From Verrucomicrobiota bacterium (GTDB lineage Bacteria; Verrucomicrobiota; Verrucomicrobiia; Opitutales; UBA953): DNA of 47,698 nucleotides. The translations under genes and the position numbers were made by a program. How positions within the stretch are numbered: position 1 is the stretch's first letter; each line of letters begins with the position of its first letter. Under the pieces are notes generated by a model, which had not been told where the DNA came from, searched no databases, and worked only from the letters and a program-made list of their open reading frames with translations. Shown piece by piece: positions 41,057 through 47,698 of the stretch. The stretch spans positions 1 to 47,698 of the forward strand of contig JAURJZ010000008.1 of NCBI GenBank assembly GCA_030831965.1, given 5' to 3'.

Positions 41057-41081
41057 GAAAAGACCCCGGTTGACCGGGGCC
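41057..41081 (-). terminator. Terminator of rpmG
   Basis: On the minus strand, CCCCGG, loop TCAA, CCGGGG (41064-41079) is followed by TCTTTTC. The stem is short but GC-rich. It lies 25-50 nt past the rpmG stop and, read on the plus strand, also faces the end of the mrp operon. Confidence 0.72.
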
Positions 41082-41106
41082 CTTCAAAACCGCAGGCAAA
41101 AGCCGC

Positions 41107-41277
41107 TCAGCTCTTGATCTCCTTGTGGACCGTGTGGCGCCGAAGGGACGGGTTGTACTTCAGCTTCTCGACCTTGTCCTGCATCGTCTTCTTGTTGCGG
41201 GTGGTCATGTAGCGGGAGGGGCGCTTGCCCTCCTTGCGGGCTTCGGAGCACTCGAGAATGACGATTTCGCGGGCCAT
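41107..41277 (-). CDS. rpmG: 50S ribosomal protein L33
   Basis: This is a 56-residue large-subunit protein bL33. The family sequence is clear: [38 protein letters not shown] and HTVHKEIKS. It has one Cys near residue 10 and lacks the second-pair Cys of zinc-binding forms, so it is the zinc-independent type. The ATG at 41277 has CCTCCC in place of a Shine-Dalgarno. It has its own terminator and is likely a single-gene unit downstream of the mS38-like gene. Confidence 0.93.
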   Translation of the reverse strand: MAREIVILECSEARKEGKRPSRYMTTRNKKTMQDKVEKLKYNPSLRRHTVHKEIKS

Positions 41278-41344
41278 GGTCGGGAGGTGTTGGAAGGGTT
41301 TGGATACCCCCCGGGGGAGCGCCGGGCAAGGGAAAAGAGCGGGC

Positions 41345-41372
41345 AATAAAAGAGGCGACCCGGGGTCGCCTC
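41345..41372 (-). terminator. Terminator between the mS38-like gene and rpmG
   Basis: On the minus strand, GAGGCGACC, loop CCG, GGTCGCCTC (41352-41372) is followed by TTTTATT. It would end the mS38-like transcript, leaving rpmG to a separate promoter or to read-through. Confidence 0.85.
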
Positions 41373-41392
41373 GAGCGGGGGTCCTTCCAAGC

Positions 41393-41491
41393 TCAGCCCC
41401 AAAGACGCTTCTTGTGGCGCGACGCCTTCGAGCGCTTGCGGCGCTTGTGCTTGTTCATCTTCAGGCGGCGCTTCTTTTTGAGGCTTCCCAT
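41393..41491 (-). CDS. mS38/COX24 (AURKAIP1)-like tiny basic ribosomal protein
   Basis: This is a 32-residue peptide made almost only of Lys, Arg, His, Ser and small residues. The core [18 protein letters not shown] matches the AURKAIP1/COX24 C-terminal domain found in mitochondrial small-subunit protein mS38 and in tiny bacterial proteins, such as actinobacterial bS22, which sit in the ribosome small subunit near the decoding region. The ATG at 41491 is preceded by CCTCCTCC rather than a Shine-Dalgarno. The gene lies beside rpmG, supporting a ribosomal role. The family call rests on a very short sequence but is distinctive. Confidence 0.8.
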   Translation of the reverse strand: MGSLKKKRRLKMNKHKRRKRSKASRHKKRLWG

Positions 41492-41546
41492 GGGTGGAGG
41501 AGGAAGGGTTTGGCGGTTACCGCCCCGCGCCTCAAGTCCAAAAGCG

Positions 41547-42446
41547 TCATAGCAGCCTCGCCCGGGCCAGCCAAACCCCCTCGCCCCAGGCCGCGGCAAG
41601 CAAGGAACCCAACTCGGCCAAGTCCTCCCTGCCGTCCGAAAGCAGGAAGCAGGCGCTGCCGCTTCCCGTCATGCGGCCCGCCCGACCCGATCGCTCGCGG
41701 GCCGCGTCCAGGCCCCGGAGAAGCTCGGGATGGCGCGACCCCACCGCGGACTCCAATCCGTTGCCCAGGGCGACCAAGGCGGCCAAGGGATCCGCCGCCG
41801 CGAGCGCCAACGCCAGCCTCGACTCAGCCAATCCAGCGTCCTCGTAATCGCCGAGCTCGGCCTTCCAGCGGTAAGCCTCGGCCGTCGGGACCCCCCAGGA
41901 GGGCTTGGCCAGGAGGACGTGCCGGCCGGACAACGCCGACCGGACCGTCGCCGGGAGCTCCGCGATCCTCTCGCCGCGCCCGCGCACGATGCTCCCGCGG
42001 GAGCCGAGGAAAAGCGGGCAATCCGAGCCGACCTCGGCGGCCGCCGCCGCAAGCTCGGCCTCTCCCAGCGGAGACCCGCAGGCCTGGTTCAGAAGGACAA
42101 GCGCCGCCGCCGCATCCGAGCTGCCTCCGCCCAGGCCGGCGCCGTGCGGAATCCGCTTCGCCAACGTCCAATCCCCGGTCGGCGCGCCCGGCACGCGCCG
42201 CCGAAAAGCCGCGACGGCCTTCAGCACCAGGTTGCGCCCGTCGGTTGGCACGGAAGGGTCGTCGCAGGCCAGGCGATCCGCCGCCCCGCTGGGCGCGAAT
42301 GCCAGCTCATCCCGCAGATCGACCGGGACCGCGACGCCGACCAAGTCGTGGAAGCCGTCGGGCCGCCGCCCGGTCACCGCGAGCGACAGGTTGAGCTTGG
42401 CTGGCGGATGCGCGCGAAGGGCCACGCCGCAGACTGACCCGGCCAT
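41547..42446 (-). CDS. ispE: 4-diphosphocytidyl-2-C-methyl-D-erythritol kinase
   Basis: This ATP-dependent GHMP kinase phosphorylates CDP-ME in the MEP isoprenoid pathway. It has 299 residues. [20 protein letters not shown] is the N-terminal substrate-binding signature, [17 protein letters not shown] is the glycine-rich ATP motif, and GSGSACFLL is the third GHMP motif. The ATG at 42446 is preferred because it sets AKLN about 15 residues in; a longer form from ATG 42500 (preceded by AGGGGA) is possible. It shows that the organism uses the MEP route. The mS38-like gene follows downstream; sialate O-acetylesterase is divergent. Confidence 0.9.
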   Translation of the reverse strand: MAGSVCGVALRAHPPAKLNLSLAVTGRRPDGFHDLVGVAVPVDLRDELAFAPSGAADRLACDDPSVPTDGRNLVLKAVAAFRRRVPGAPTGDWTLAKRIPHGAGLGGGSSDAAAALVLLNQACGSPLGEAELAAAAAEVGSDCPLFLGSRGSIVRGRGERIAELPATVRSALSGRHVLLAKPSWGVPTAEAYRWKAELGDYEDAGLAESRLALALAAADPLAALVALGNGLESAVGSRHPELLRGLDAARERSGRAGRMTGSGSACFLLSDGREDLAELGSLLAAAWGEGVWLARARLL

Positions 42447-42553
42447 GCCAAGGGAGGCAACGCCGCGATTCCGCGCGCCGCCAGGGGGGTCTCCTGCCAT
42501 GGACAACGTCCCCTGGCCCGGGAACCGCCGACCCGCGGGCTGGTCACAAGGCC

Positions 42554-43966
42554 ATGCCCCGCCTCCCCGTCCTCCTGCTCCTCCTGGCGACCGCCCTCGG
42601 CGCCCAGAACCTCCGCCTCCCCTCCCTCTTCTCCGACGGCGCCGTCCTCCAGACCGGCGACGCCCCTGTCTTCGGCAAGGCCGCGCCCGGGGCGACCATC
42701 CAGGTCACCCTCGGCGAGGCCGCGGCCACGGCCGAGGCCGACGCCAAGGGCGCGTGGCGCGCCGTCCTGAAGGGGCTGCGGCCGAGCGAGACCGGCCGCG
42801 AGCTCCTCATCGTCGCCACCAAGGGGCAGTCCCGCGAGGAGTTCCGCGCCGCCGATGTCATCGTGGGCGAGGTCTGGATCGGCTCCGGGCAGTCGAACAT
42901 GGACTGGACGCTGTCCCGCATCGTGCCCGCCGAGCAGCTCAAGGCCTACCCCTCCGACGCCGCCCTTCGATGGTTCCGCGTCGCCGCGACCCCGGCGGCG
43001 GAACCCGCCGAGGACATCCGGGGCAAATGGACCAAGGCCGCGCCCGAGACCGCGCCGAACATCTCGGCGGTGGCCTATTTCTTCGGCAGCCACCTCCGCG
43101 GCGAGCTGCGCCAGCCCGTCGGGCTGGTCGTGACCTCCATCGGCGGCACCCGCGCCGAAGCGTGGGGACCCCGCGGCATGTACGACGGGATCAAGGAGGC
43201 CCAAGGCTGGCAGGAGCGCGAGGACAAGGCCGTCGCCGAGCGGGCCGAGAAAAAGGACCCCAAGAACCCGCCGGTTTGGTCCAACGGACCCCATATGAAC
43301 TGGAACGGCATGGTGCACCCGTTCGTCGGCTACGGCATCCGCGGAGCCCTCTGGTACCAGGGCGAGTCCAACGCCGGCAAGGCCAGGGATTACGACTGGG
43401 TGCTCGGCGGCATGATTCGATCCTGGCACAAGGCCTGGGGTCGCGAGTTCCCCTTCCTCATCGTCCAGCTGCCCCGCTTCGGCGCCGGCAACGAGCAATG
43501 GCCCCCTCTTCGCGCCCAGCAGGAGAAGGTCGCCGCCACCGTTCCGGGGGCGATGATGACCGTCAACATCGACCTCGGGGAGGAAAAGGACATCCACCCG
43601 CGCGACAAGAAGCCCGTCGGCCAGCGCCTCGCCGCCCTCGCCCTTGAGCGCGTCTACGGCAAGCCCGTCGTCGGCACGGGTCCCGCCCCGCTCCGCTTCG
43701 AGGCCGCCGCCGACGCGCTGACGGTCACCTTCGACCGCCCCGTCCGCCTCGTCAACGACGGCAAGGGCTTCGAGATGCTCGGCAAGGACGGCGCCTGGCT
43801 GCCCGCCGTCGCCGAGGCCAAGGGCGTCACGCTCACCCTCCGCTGCCCGGGAGCGGCCTCGCCGACACGCGCCCGCTATGCCTGGAAATCCTGGCCCGAA
43901 TGGAGCCTCGTCTCCGATGGCGAGGACCGACTGCCGGTCGGCCCCTGGATCCACCCGGGCAAATGA
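42554..43966 (+). CDS. Exported sialate O-acetylesterase (SGNH-type)
   Basis: This is a 470-residue enzyme with the signal peptide MPRLPVLLLLLATALGAQ. The catalytic Ser is in GSGQSNMDW, the Gly block is SIGGTRAEAW, WYQGESNA is the family's oxyanion block and the Asp/His pair is in KDIHPRDK. The family removes acetyl groups from sialic acids or from plant-type acetylated sugars, outside the cytoplasm. AAGG precedes the ATG. It overlaps the S9 peptidase as ATGA and shares a transcript with it. The substrate is probably a decorated polysaccharide. Confidence 0.87.
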   Translation: MPRLPVLLLLLATALGAQNLRLPSLFSDGAVLQTGDAPVFGKAAPGATIQVTLGEAAATAEADAKGAWRAVLKGLRPSETGRELLIVATKGQSREEFRAADVIVGEVWIGSGQSNMDWTLSRIVPAEQLKAYPSDAALRWFRVAATPAAEPAEDIRGKWTKAAPETAPNISAVAYFFGSHLRGELRQPVGLVVTSIGGTRAEAWGPRGMYDGIKEAQGWQEREDKAVAERAEKKDPKNPPVWSNGPHMNWNGMVHPFVGYGIRGALWYQGESNAGKARDYDWVLGGMIRSWHKAWGREFPFLIVQLPRFGAGNEQWPPLRAQQEKVAATVPGAMMTVNIDLGEEKDIHPRDKKPVGQRLAALALERVYGKPVVGTGPAPLRFEAAADALTVTFDRPVRLVNDGKGFEMLGKDGAWLPAVAEAKGVTLTLRCPGAASPTRARYAWKSWPEWSLVSDGEDRLPVGPWIHPGK

Positions 43967-45999
43967 CCAGGCTGCTCCCCCTCGTCATCGGCGCCGCCCT
44001 CGCCGCCGCGGAACCCGAGCTGGCGCGCTGGCAGTCGACGCACGAGGCGTGGACCCGTGGCATGGACAACGTCCGCCTCGGCGGCGCCCGCTGGTCGGCC
44101 GACGGCGAGCGCCTCGCCTTCGACTGGCGCGGGCCCGACGGCAAGGTCGAGCGGCGCGAGCTGCTCACCGCCACCGGCGAGATCCGCCCCGGGGGCGAAC
44201 CCGCGGGCGACCCCAAGAACGCCTCCATTCTCAGCCTCTCGGCCGGCCGGACCGAGTCCCACGGCAAGGCCGGGGCGCACTCGCCCGATCGCCGTTGGAA
44301 GCTGAGGATCGACGACACGACGCTCGTGCTCGAGCCCCTCGCCGGCGAGGGGCCGGAGGTGCGCCTCAGCCCCAGCCTGCCCGCCGGGAGCGCCTGGGGC
44401 GGAGGGCCGAGCTGGTCGCCGGACGGACGCCGGCTCGCGATCTGGTCGAGGAAGCACGTGGAGCCGCGCAAGCTCACCCTGCGCAACTCCGCCGACGGGA
44501 CGGAGCGGACCATCGATTATCCGGTCGCCGGCGACCCGCTGCCCGAGCGCACCCCCTGGGTCTTCGATGTCCGAACCGGCAAGGGCTCCGCCCTGCCCTC
44601 GGACATCATCGGCCCCACCTACGAGCTCGGCGGGCTCGAATGGTCCGCCGACAGCCTCGCGCTCCGCGCCAGCTTCATCCGCCGCGGCTTCACCGGCCAC
44701 GGGATTGTCGAGCGCCGCGTCGCCGAGGGCGATTGGCGCATCCTGCTCGAGGAGCGCGACCCGAAGTTCGTCTTCACCTTCGGCCAGCGCTTCCGCCACG
44801 ACCTGACGGACGGGACCGCGCTCTGGACCTCCGAGCGCTCCGGCTGGAACCACCTTTATCGCGTCGACCTCCGCGAGGGGCGCACCCTTCACCCCGTCAC
44901 CAAGGGCGACTGGGTCCTGAAGCGCGTGCCGCATGTCGACGCCAAGGCCGGCTGGGCCCTCCTGGAGTGCCTCGGCCTCAACCGCGGCGAGAACCCCTAC
45001 CACAGCCACTTCTGCCGCGTGAACCTCGACGGCTCGGGCTTCGTCGACCTCACCCCGGAGGACGCGCACCATGAGCTCCGATCCGTCTCGCCCTGCGGAC
45101 GCCACCTCCTTGTGACCTCCTCGCGCCCCGACCTGCCCCCGCGCCACAGCGTCAGGCGGATGCGCGACGGGACCGTCGTCGCCCAGCTCGGCCAGGCCGA
45201 TGTCACCCGCGCCAAGGCGGCCGGATGGACGCCCCAGCGGGCCTTCGTGGCGAAGGACCGGGAGGGGAAGTTCGACATCTGGGGCCTCGTCACCCGGCCC
45301 CACCCCTTCGACCCCGCCAAGCGCTACCCCGTCATCGAGCACATCTACGCCGGTCCCCAGGACTCCTTCGTCCCCCGCGGCTTCAACCCCTGGGTCCGCA
45401 GCCATCGCGAGCCCGCCCTCGAGGGCTTCTACGTCGTGCAGATCGACGGTCGCGGCACCTGGAACCGCGGCAAGGTCTTCCACCAGGAGGCCTGGCGCAA
45501 CCTCGCCGACTCGGGCTTCCCCGACCGCATCGCCTGGATGCGCGCCCTCGCCAAGGAAGAGCCCCAGATGGACCTCGGCCGGGTCGGCCTCTTCGGCGGC
45601 TCCGCCGGCGGCCAGAACACCGCCTGGGGACTCCTGCGCCACGGCGACTTCTACCGGGCCGGCGCGGCCGACTGCGGCTGCTACGACAACCGCGTCGACA
45701 AGCTTTGGTGGAACGAGCAGTGGCTCGGCTGGCCGGTCGGCCCATGGTACGCGGACAACAGCTGCGCCTCCGCCGCGGCCAACCTCCGCGGGCACCTGTT
45801 GCTCACCCTCGGCGAGGTCGACAGCAATGTCGATCCCCGCACCACCCACGAGTTCCACCAGGCCCTGCTCGCCGCGGGCAAGCGCGACCAGGTCGCCCTG
45901 CGCGTCATCCCCGGCGGGGGTCACGGCGCCGGCGAGGGCAACCCGGAGCGCGTCGAGCGCATCCGCTTCCTGCGGCGCCACCTCGGCGGTCCCCGCTGA
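43963..45999 (+). CDS. Exported S9 family (DPP-IV-like) serine peptidase
   Basis: This is a 678-residue prolyl-oligopeptidase-family enzyme with the signal peptide MTRLLPLVIGAALAAAEP. An N-terminal eight-bladed-propeller-like region (about residues 35-430) is followed by the alpha/beta-hydrolase domain. The catalytic Ser is in LFGGSAGGQN, the Asp in LGEVDSNVDP and the His in GGGHGAGEG; HIYAGPQDSFVPRGF and DGRGTWNRGK match the DPP-IV group. It would cleave dipeptides or oligopeptides in the periplasm. It is coupled to the esterase gene, so both may degrade one glycoprotein-like substrate. It converges on xerC with a 6-nt gap. Confidence 0.9.
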   Translation: MTRLLPLVIGAALAAAEPELARWQSTHEAWTRGMDNVRLGGARWSADGERLAFDWRGPDGKVERRELLTATGEIRPGGEPAGDPKNASILSLSAGRTESHGKAGAHSPDRRWKLRIDDTTLVLEPLAGEGPEVRLSPSLPAGSAWGGGPSWSPDGRRLAIWSRKHVEPRKLTLRNSADGTERTIDYPVAGDPLPERTPWVFDVRTGKGSALPSDIIGPTYELGGLEWSADSLALRASFIRRGFTGHGIVERRVAEGDWRILLEERDPKFVFTFGQRFRHDLTDGTALWTSERSGWNHLYRVDLREGRTLHPVTKGDWVLKRVPHVDAKAGWALLECLGLNRGENPYHSHFCRVNLDGSGFVDLTPEDAHHELRSVSPCGRHLLVTSSRPDLPPRHSVRRMRDGTVVAQLGQADVTRAKAAGWTPQRAFVAKDREGKFDIWGLVTRPHPFDPAKRYPVIEHIYAGPQDSFVPRGFNPWVRSHREPALEGFYVVQIDGRGTWNRGKVFHQEAWRNLADSGFPDRIAWMRALAKEEPQMDLGRVGLFGGSAGGQNTAWGLLRHGDFYRAGAADCGCYDNRVDKLWWNEQWLGWPVGPWYADNSCASAAANLRGHLLLTLGEVDSNVDPRTTHEFHQALLAAGKRDQVALRVIPGGGHGAGEGNPERVERIRFLRRHLGGPR

Positions 46000-46005
46000 G
46001 CCCGC

Positions 46006-46950
46006 TCAGGCCCTCGGGTGCGCCTTGCGGTGCACCTCCCGCAGCTTGCTCAGCGTGAGGTGCGTGTAGATCTGGGTGGTCGACAGCGAGGCGTGCCCCA
46101 GCTGCTCCTGCACATGGCGCAGGTCCGCGCCGTTCGCAAGGAGGTGCGTCGCGCAGGCATGCCTGAGCTTGTGCGGGGAGAGATCCATCGGCAGCCCCGC
46201 CGCCCGGAGCCGATCCTTCAGCAGGCGCTGGATGGCCCGCGGACCGGCCGGGCCGCCCCGGCGACCGAGCAGCAGCGGCTCCCCGCGACCCGGGCTCCCC
46301 CTGCGGCCGAGGTAGTCGCGAACCGCGGCCACCGCGGCCTCGCCGACCGGCACGACGCGCTCCTTGCCCCCCTTGCCGGTCACGCGCGCCAACCCGGTTC
46401 CGAGGTCGAGGTCGCCCACCTCCAGCGAGCACAGCTCGGAGACACGCAGCCCGCCTCCATACAGCAGCTCAAGCGCCGCGCGGTCGGCGGCCCGGGTGAG
46501 CGGCGTCTCGCGCGCCGAGGCCTTGCCCTCGGGCTCGTCCAACAGGGCCGACGCCTGGTCCTCGGTGAACAGCTTGGGCAGGCGCCGCGGCAGCTTGGGC
46601 AGCGAGAGTCCCGCCGCGGGCGAGGCCCGGACCAAGCCCCGCTCGCGGAGGTCGGCGAGGAAGGCGCGGATGGCCGAGACGCGGTTGTGCACCGAGGGCC
46701 GGGCATGGGTGCGCTGCAGCTCGATCACATAGTCCCGCAGCTGGCGCGACCCCAGCGCGGCCCAGTCCCCGGACCAGCCGACATGGCGACGCAGCCAGGC
46801 GGCGAAGAGGCGCAGCGAGCGGGCGTAGTTCTCGCAGGTCCGCGGCGAGAGCCTGCGGCCCTCACGGCTCCGGGCGAGGAAATCGCGGACCTCGGCCAGG
46901 CCCGCCGGCTCCGCGGGCTCCTCGCGGGACTGGCCGCTTCGCCGGCTCAC
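46006..46950 (-). CDS. xerC: Tyrosine recombinase XerC-like
   Basis: This 314-residue recombinase is expected to pair with XerD at dif. The core-binding SAM domain lies at about residues 14-105 (EVRDFLARSREGRRLSPRTC, NYARSLRLFAAWL). The catalytic set is Arg in GGGLRVSELCSL, Lys in GKGGKERVVPVG, His-x-x-Arg in PHKLRHACATHLL, His in LGHASLSTTQIYT and the Tyr in it. The start is GTG at 46950, overlapping the queF stop as GTGA; longer in-frame sequence lies inside queF and is not family-like. Assignment as XerC rather than XerD follows from the LGHASLSTTQIYTH form and the second Xer gene at 15.2 kb. Confidence 0.88.
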   Translation of the reverse strand: MSRRSGQSREEPAEPAGLAEVRDFLARSREGRRLSPRTCENYARSLRLFAAWLRRHVGWSGDWAALGSRQLRDYVIELQRTHARPSVHNRVSAIRAFLADLRERGLVRASPAAGLSLPKLPRRLPKLFTEDQASALLDEPEGKASARETPLTRAADRAALELLYGGGLRVSELCSLEVGDLDLGTGLARVTGKGGKERVVPVGEAAVAAVRDYLGRRGSPGRGEPLLLGRRGGPAGPRAIQRLLKDRLRAAGLPMDLSPHKLRHACATHLLANGADLRHVQEQLGHASLSTTQIYTHLTLSKLREVHRKAHPRA

Positions 46951-47357
46951 TCGGGCTTTCGCCCGTGCTCTGCCCGCACGGTGATGGCGATGCCCCCGCG
47001 CACGCCGAAGGCGCCCGTCACCTCGCACCAAACGGGGTCGAGGGCGGCCACCAGGTCGTCCAGTACACGGTTGGTCAGGTGCTCGTGGAAGACGCCCTGG
47101 TCGCGGTACGACCAAAGGTAAAGCTTGAGGGACTTCGATTCGACGATGCGGGGGCCGGGCACGTAGCGGATCGAGATGGTCGCGAAATCGGGCTGGCCGG
47201 TGGCGGGGCACAGGCAGGTGAACTCGGAGGTCGACAGCTCGACCACGTAGTTCCGCCCCGCGTTGCGGTTGGGGAAAGTCTCCAGGGTCTTCTGCGGACG
47301 GTTCTGGGTGTTGCCGAGGTGGGAGAGTCCCCCGAGGTCGGACGGCTGCGTGGACAT
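46947..47357 (-). CDS. queF: NADPH-dependent 7-cyano-7-deazaguanine reductase
   Basis: It reduces preQ0 to preQ1, a step toward queuosine in tRNA. It has 136 residues, the short unimodular form. The active-site Cys is in EFTCLCPATGQPDF (Glu-Phe-x-x-x-Cys-Pro), ESKSLKLYLWSYRDQGVFHE is the signature motif, and the Asp/Glu pair follows. The ATG at 47357 has no Shine-Dalgarno. It overlaps xerC by GTGA. No queC, queD or queE occur nearby. Confidence 0.93.
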   Translation of the reverse strand: MSTQPSDLGGLSHLGNTQNRPQKTLETFPNRNAGRNYVVELSTSEFTCLCPATGQPDFATISIRYVPGPRIVESKSLKLYLWSYRDQGVFHEHLTNRVLDDLVAALDPVWCEVTGAFGVRGGIAITVRAEHGRKPE

Positions 47358-47698
47358 GCGCGTCAGTCAATCAACCCGCCGCCGGGAGACAAGAGCTAGA
47401 AAGCGGGGGCACAGGGGCACGGCCGCACAGGGGGTTGAACCCTGCGGGTTAACTTCAAAAAAGGGCGAAGGATAGAGAGTGAACACCGAAGCACCTCGGT
47501 GCTCCCTTCATCCCTTAATCCTTTAAATTCCTTCCACGGGAAACGAGCGGAGCGAGTCCTCCCTCCCGTGCCACCCCGCCACTGTGCGGCTGTACCCCTG
47601 ACATCCGTGCCCCTGTGCCCCCGTGCCTCTGATATCCCGGGCTGCGCCCGCGGCTCCCTTCCCTCTTGCCTCTCCCTCCCCAGCGGATTGCCTCCATC
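47358..47698. other. Structured intergenic region at the window end
   Basis: This is about 340 nt without a believable gene, containing stacked inverted repeats and C-rich direct repeats such as GTGCCCCTGTGCCCCCGTGCC. Its base composition differs from the coding DNA (A-rich patch 47455-47490; CCTTTAAATTCC near 47520). A hairpin AGCACC/GGTGCT lies near 47490-47505 and a longer one joins CACGGGA to TCCCGTG (about 47535-47570). It may hold the promoter of queF and the end of an unseen gene. No tRNA or known ncRNA was recognised. Confidence 0.5.
47405..47622. repeat. Long-range inverted repeat, 18-nt perfect arms
   Basis: GGGGGCACAGGGGCACGG (47405-47422) and its exact reverse complement CCGTGCCCCTGTGCCCCC (47605-47622) lie about 180 nt apart. 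A second pair, GCCGCACAG (47422-47430) and CTGTGCGGC (47582-47590), lies inside them with matching order, so the arms extend with a mismatch loop. This is not explained by coding sequence. It could be a large hairpin transcript, an intergenic repeat family member or a mobile-element remnant. Confidence 0.75.

Noticed and set aside
47400-47630. Possible CRISPR array or tRNA in the terminal intergenic region
   Set aside because: Repeats are inverted and irregular with no spacer periodicity; no cloverleaf or TTCGA-type T-loop could be assembled.

Overview
The window is high-GC, densely coded chromosomal DNA. Genes on both strands are separated by very short gaps or by 4-nt start/stop overlaps. 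There is no prophage, transposon, plasmid or CRISPR signature. The gene set is that of a Gram-negative-type, didermic bacterium: Lol lipoprotein transport, a TolB-like protein, NADH dehydrogenase, thyA/folA, RpoN and XerC/XerD. A tiny mS38/COX24-like basic protein, an unusual NuoM, a short RRM protein and many secreted hypothetical proteins with poor Shine-Dalgarno sites suggest Verrucomicrobiota, probably Opitutae. That placement is inference from gene content, not from a marker-gene tree.

Layout. 1-6.0 kb: the 3' part of an XPD/DinG-like helicase, then a minus-strand block of nitroreductase, lolD, lolC and lysS. 6.1-9.6 kb: thyA, folA, an O-antigen-ligase-like membrane protein and a small membrane protein, joined by overlaps. 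9.7-15.2 kb: the membrane arm of complex I (nuoJKLMN) without the peripheral-arm genes. 15.2-18.5 kb: xerD, argA and a divergent family-4-like uracil-DNA glycosylase. 18.5-22.4 kb: an RRM/Gly-rich RNA-binding protein and three exported or anchored unknown proteins, two of which look like remote paralogues. 22.4-26.5 kb: hisI, tkt, an exported beta-propeller-like protein and ruvC. 26.4-29.0 kb: one 843-residue protein with an alpha/beta-hydrolase-like domain, a DedA/VTT membrane domain and an ATP-grasp-like domain. 29.1-34.1 kb: apaG, a beta-CASP-type metallo-hydrolase, rpoN and a GYF-like membrane protein. 34.1-38.4 kb: a sugar ABC importer followed by a GH128-like glucanase. 38.4-41.5 kb: a TolB-like protein, Mrp, a 66-residue protein, rpmG and the mS38-like peptide. 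41.5-46.0 kb: ispE, a sialate O-acetylesterase and an S9 peptidase. 46.0-47.7 kb: xerC, queF and a structured intergenic end.

The most striking unexplained items are as follows. (1) The hydrolase-DedA-ATP-grasp fusion has a hydrolase domain that lacks both the nucleophile Ser and the His. (2) NuoM lacks the TM7 lysine thought essential for proton pumping, although NuoL and NuoN keep theirs. (3) All three families in the window that usually carry an Fe-S cluster (XPD-like helicase, family-4 UDG, Mrp) have lost cluster cysteines. (4) Several leaders, including those of rpmG and the mS38-like gene, carry CCUCC (the anti-Shine-Dalgarno core) just upstream of the start instead of an SD.
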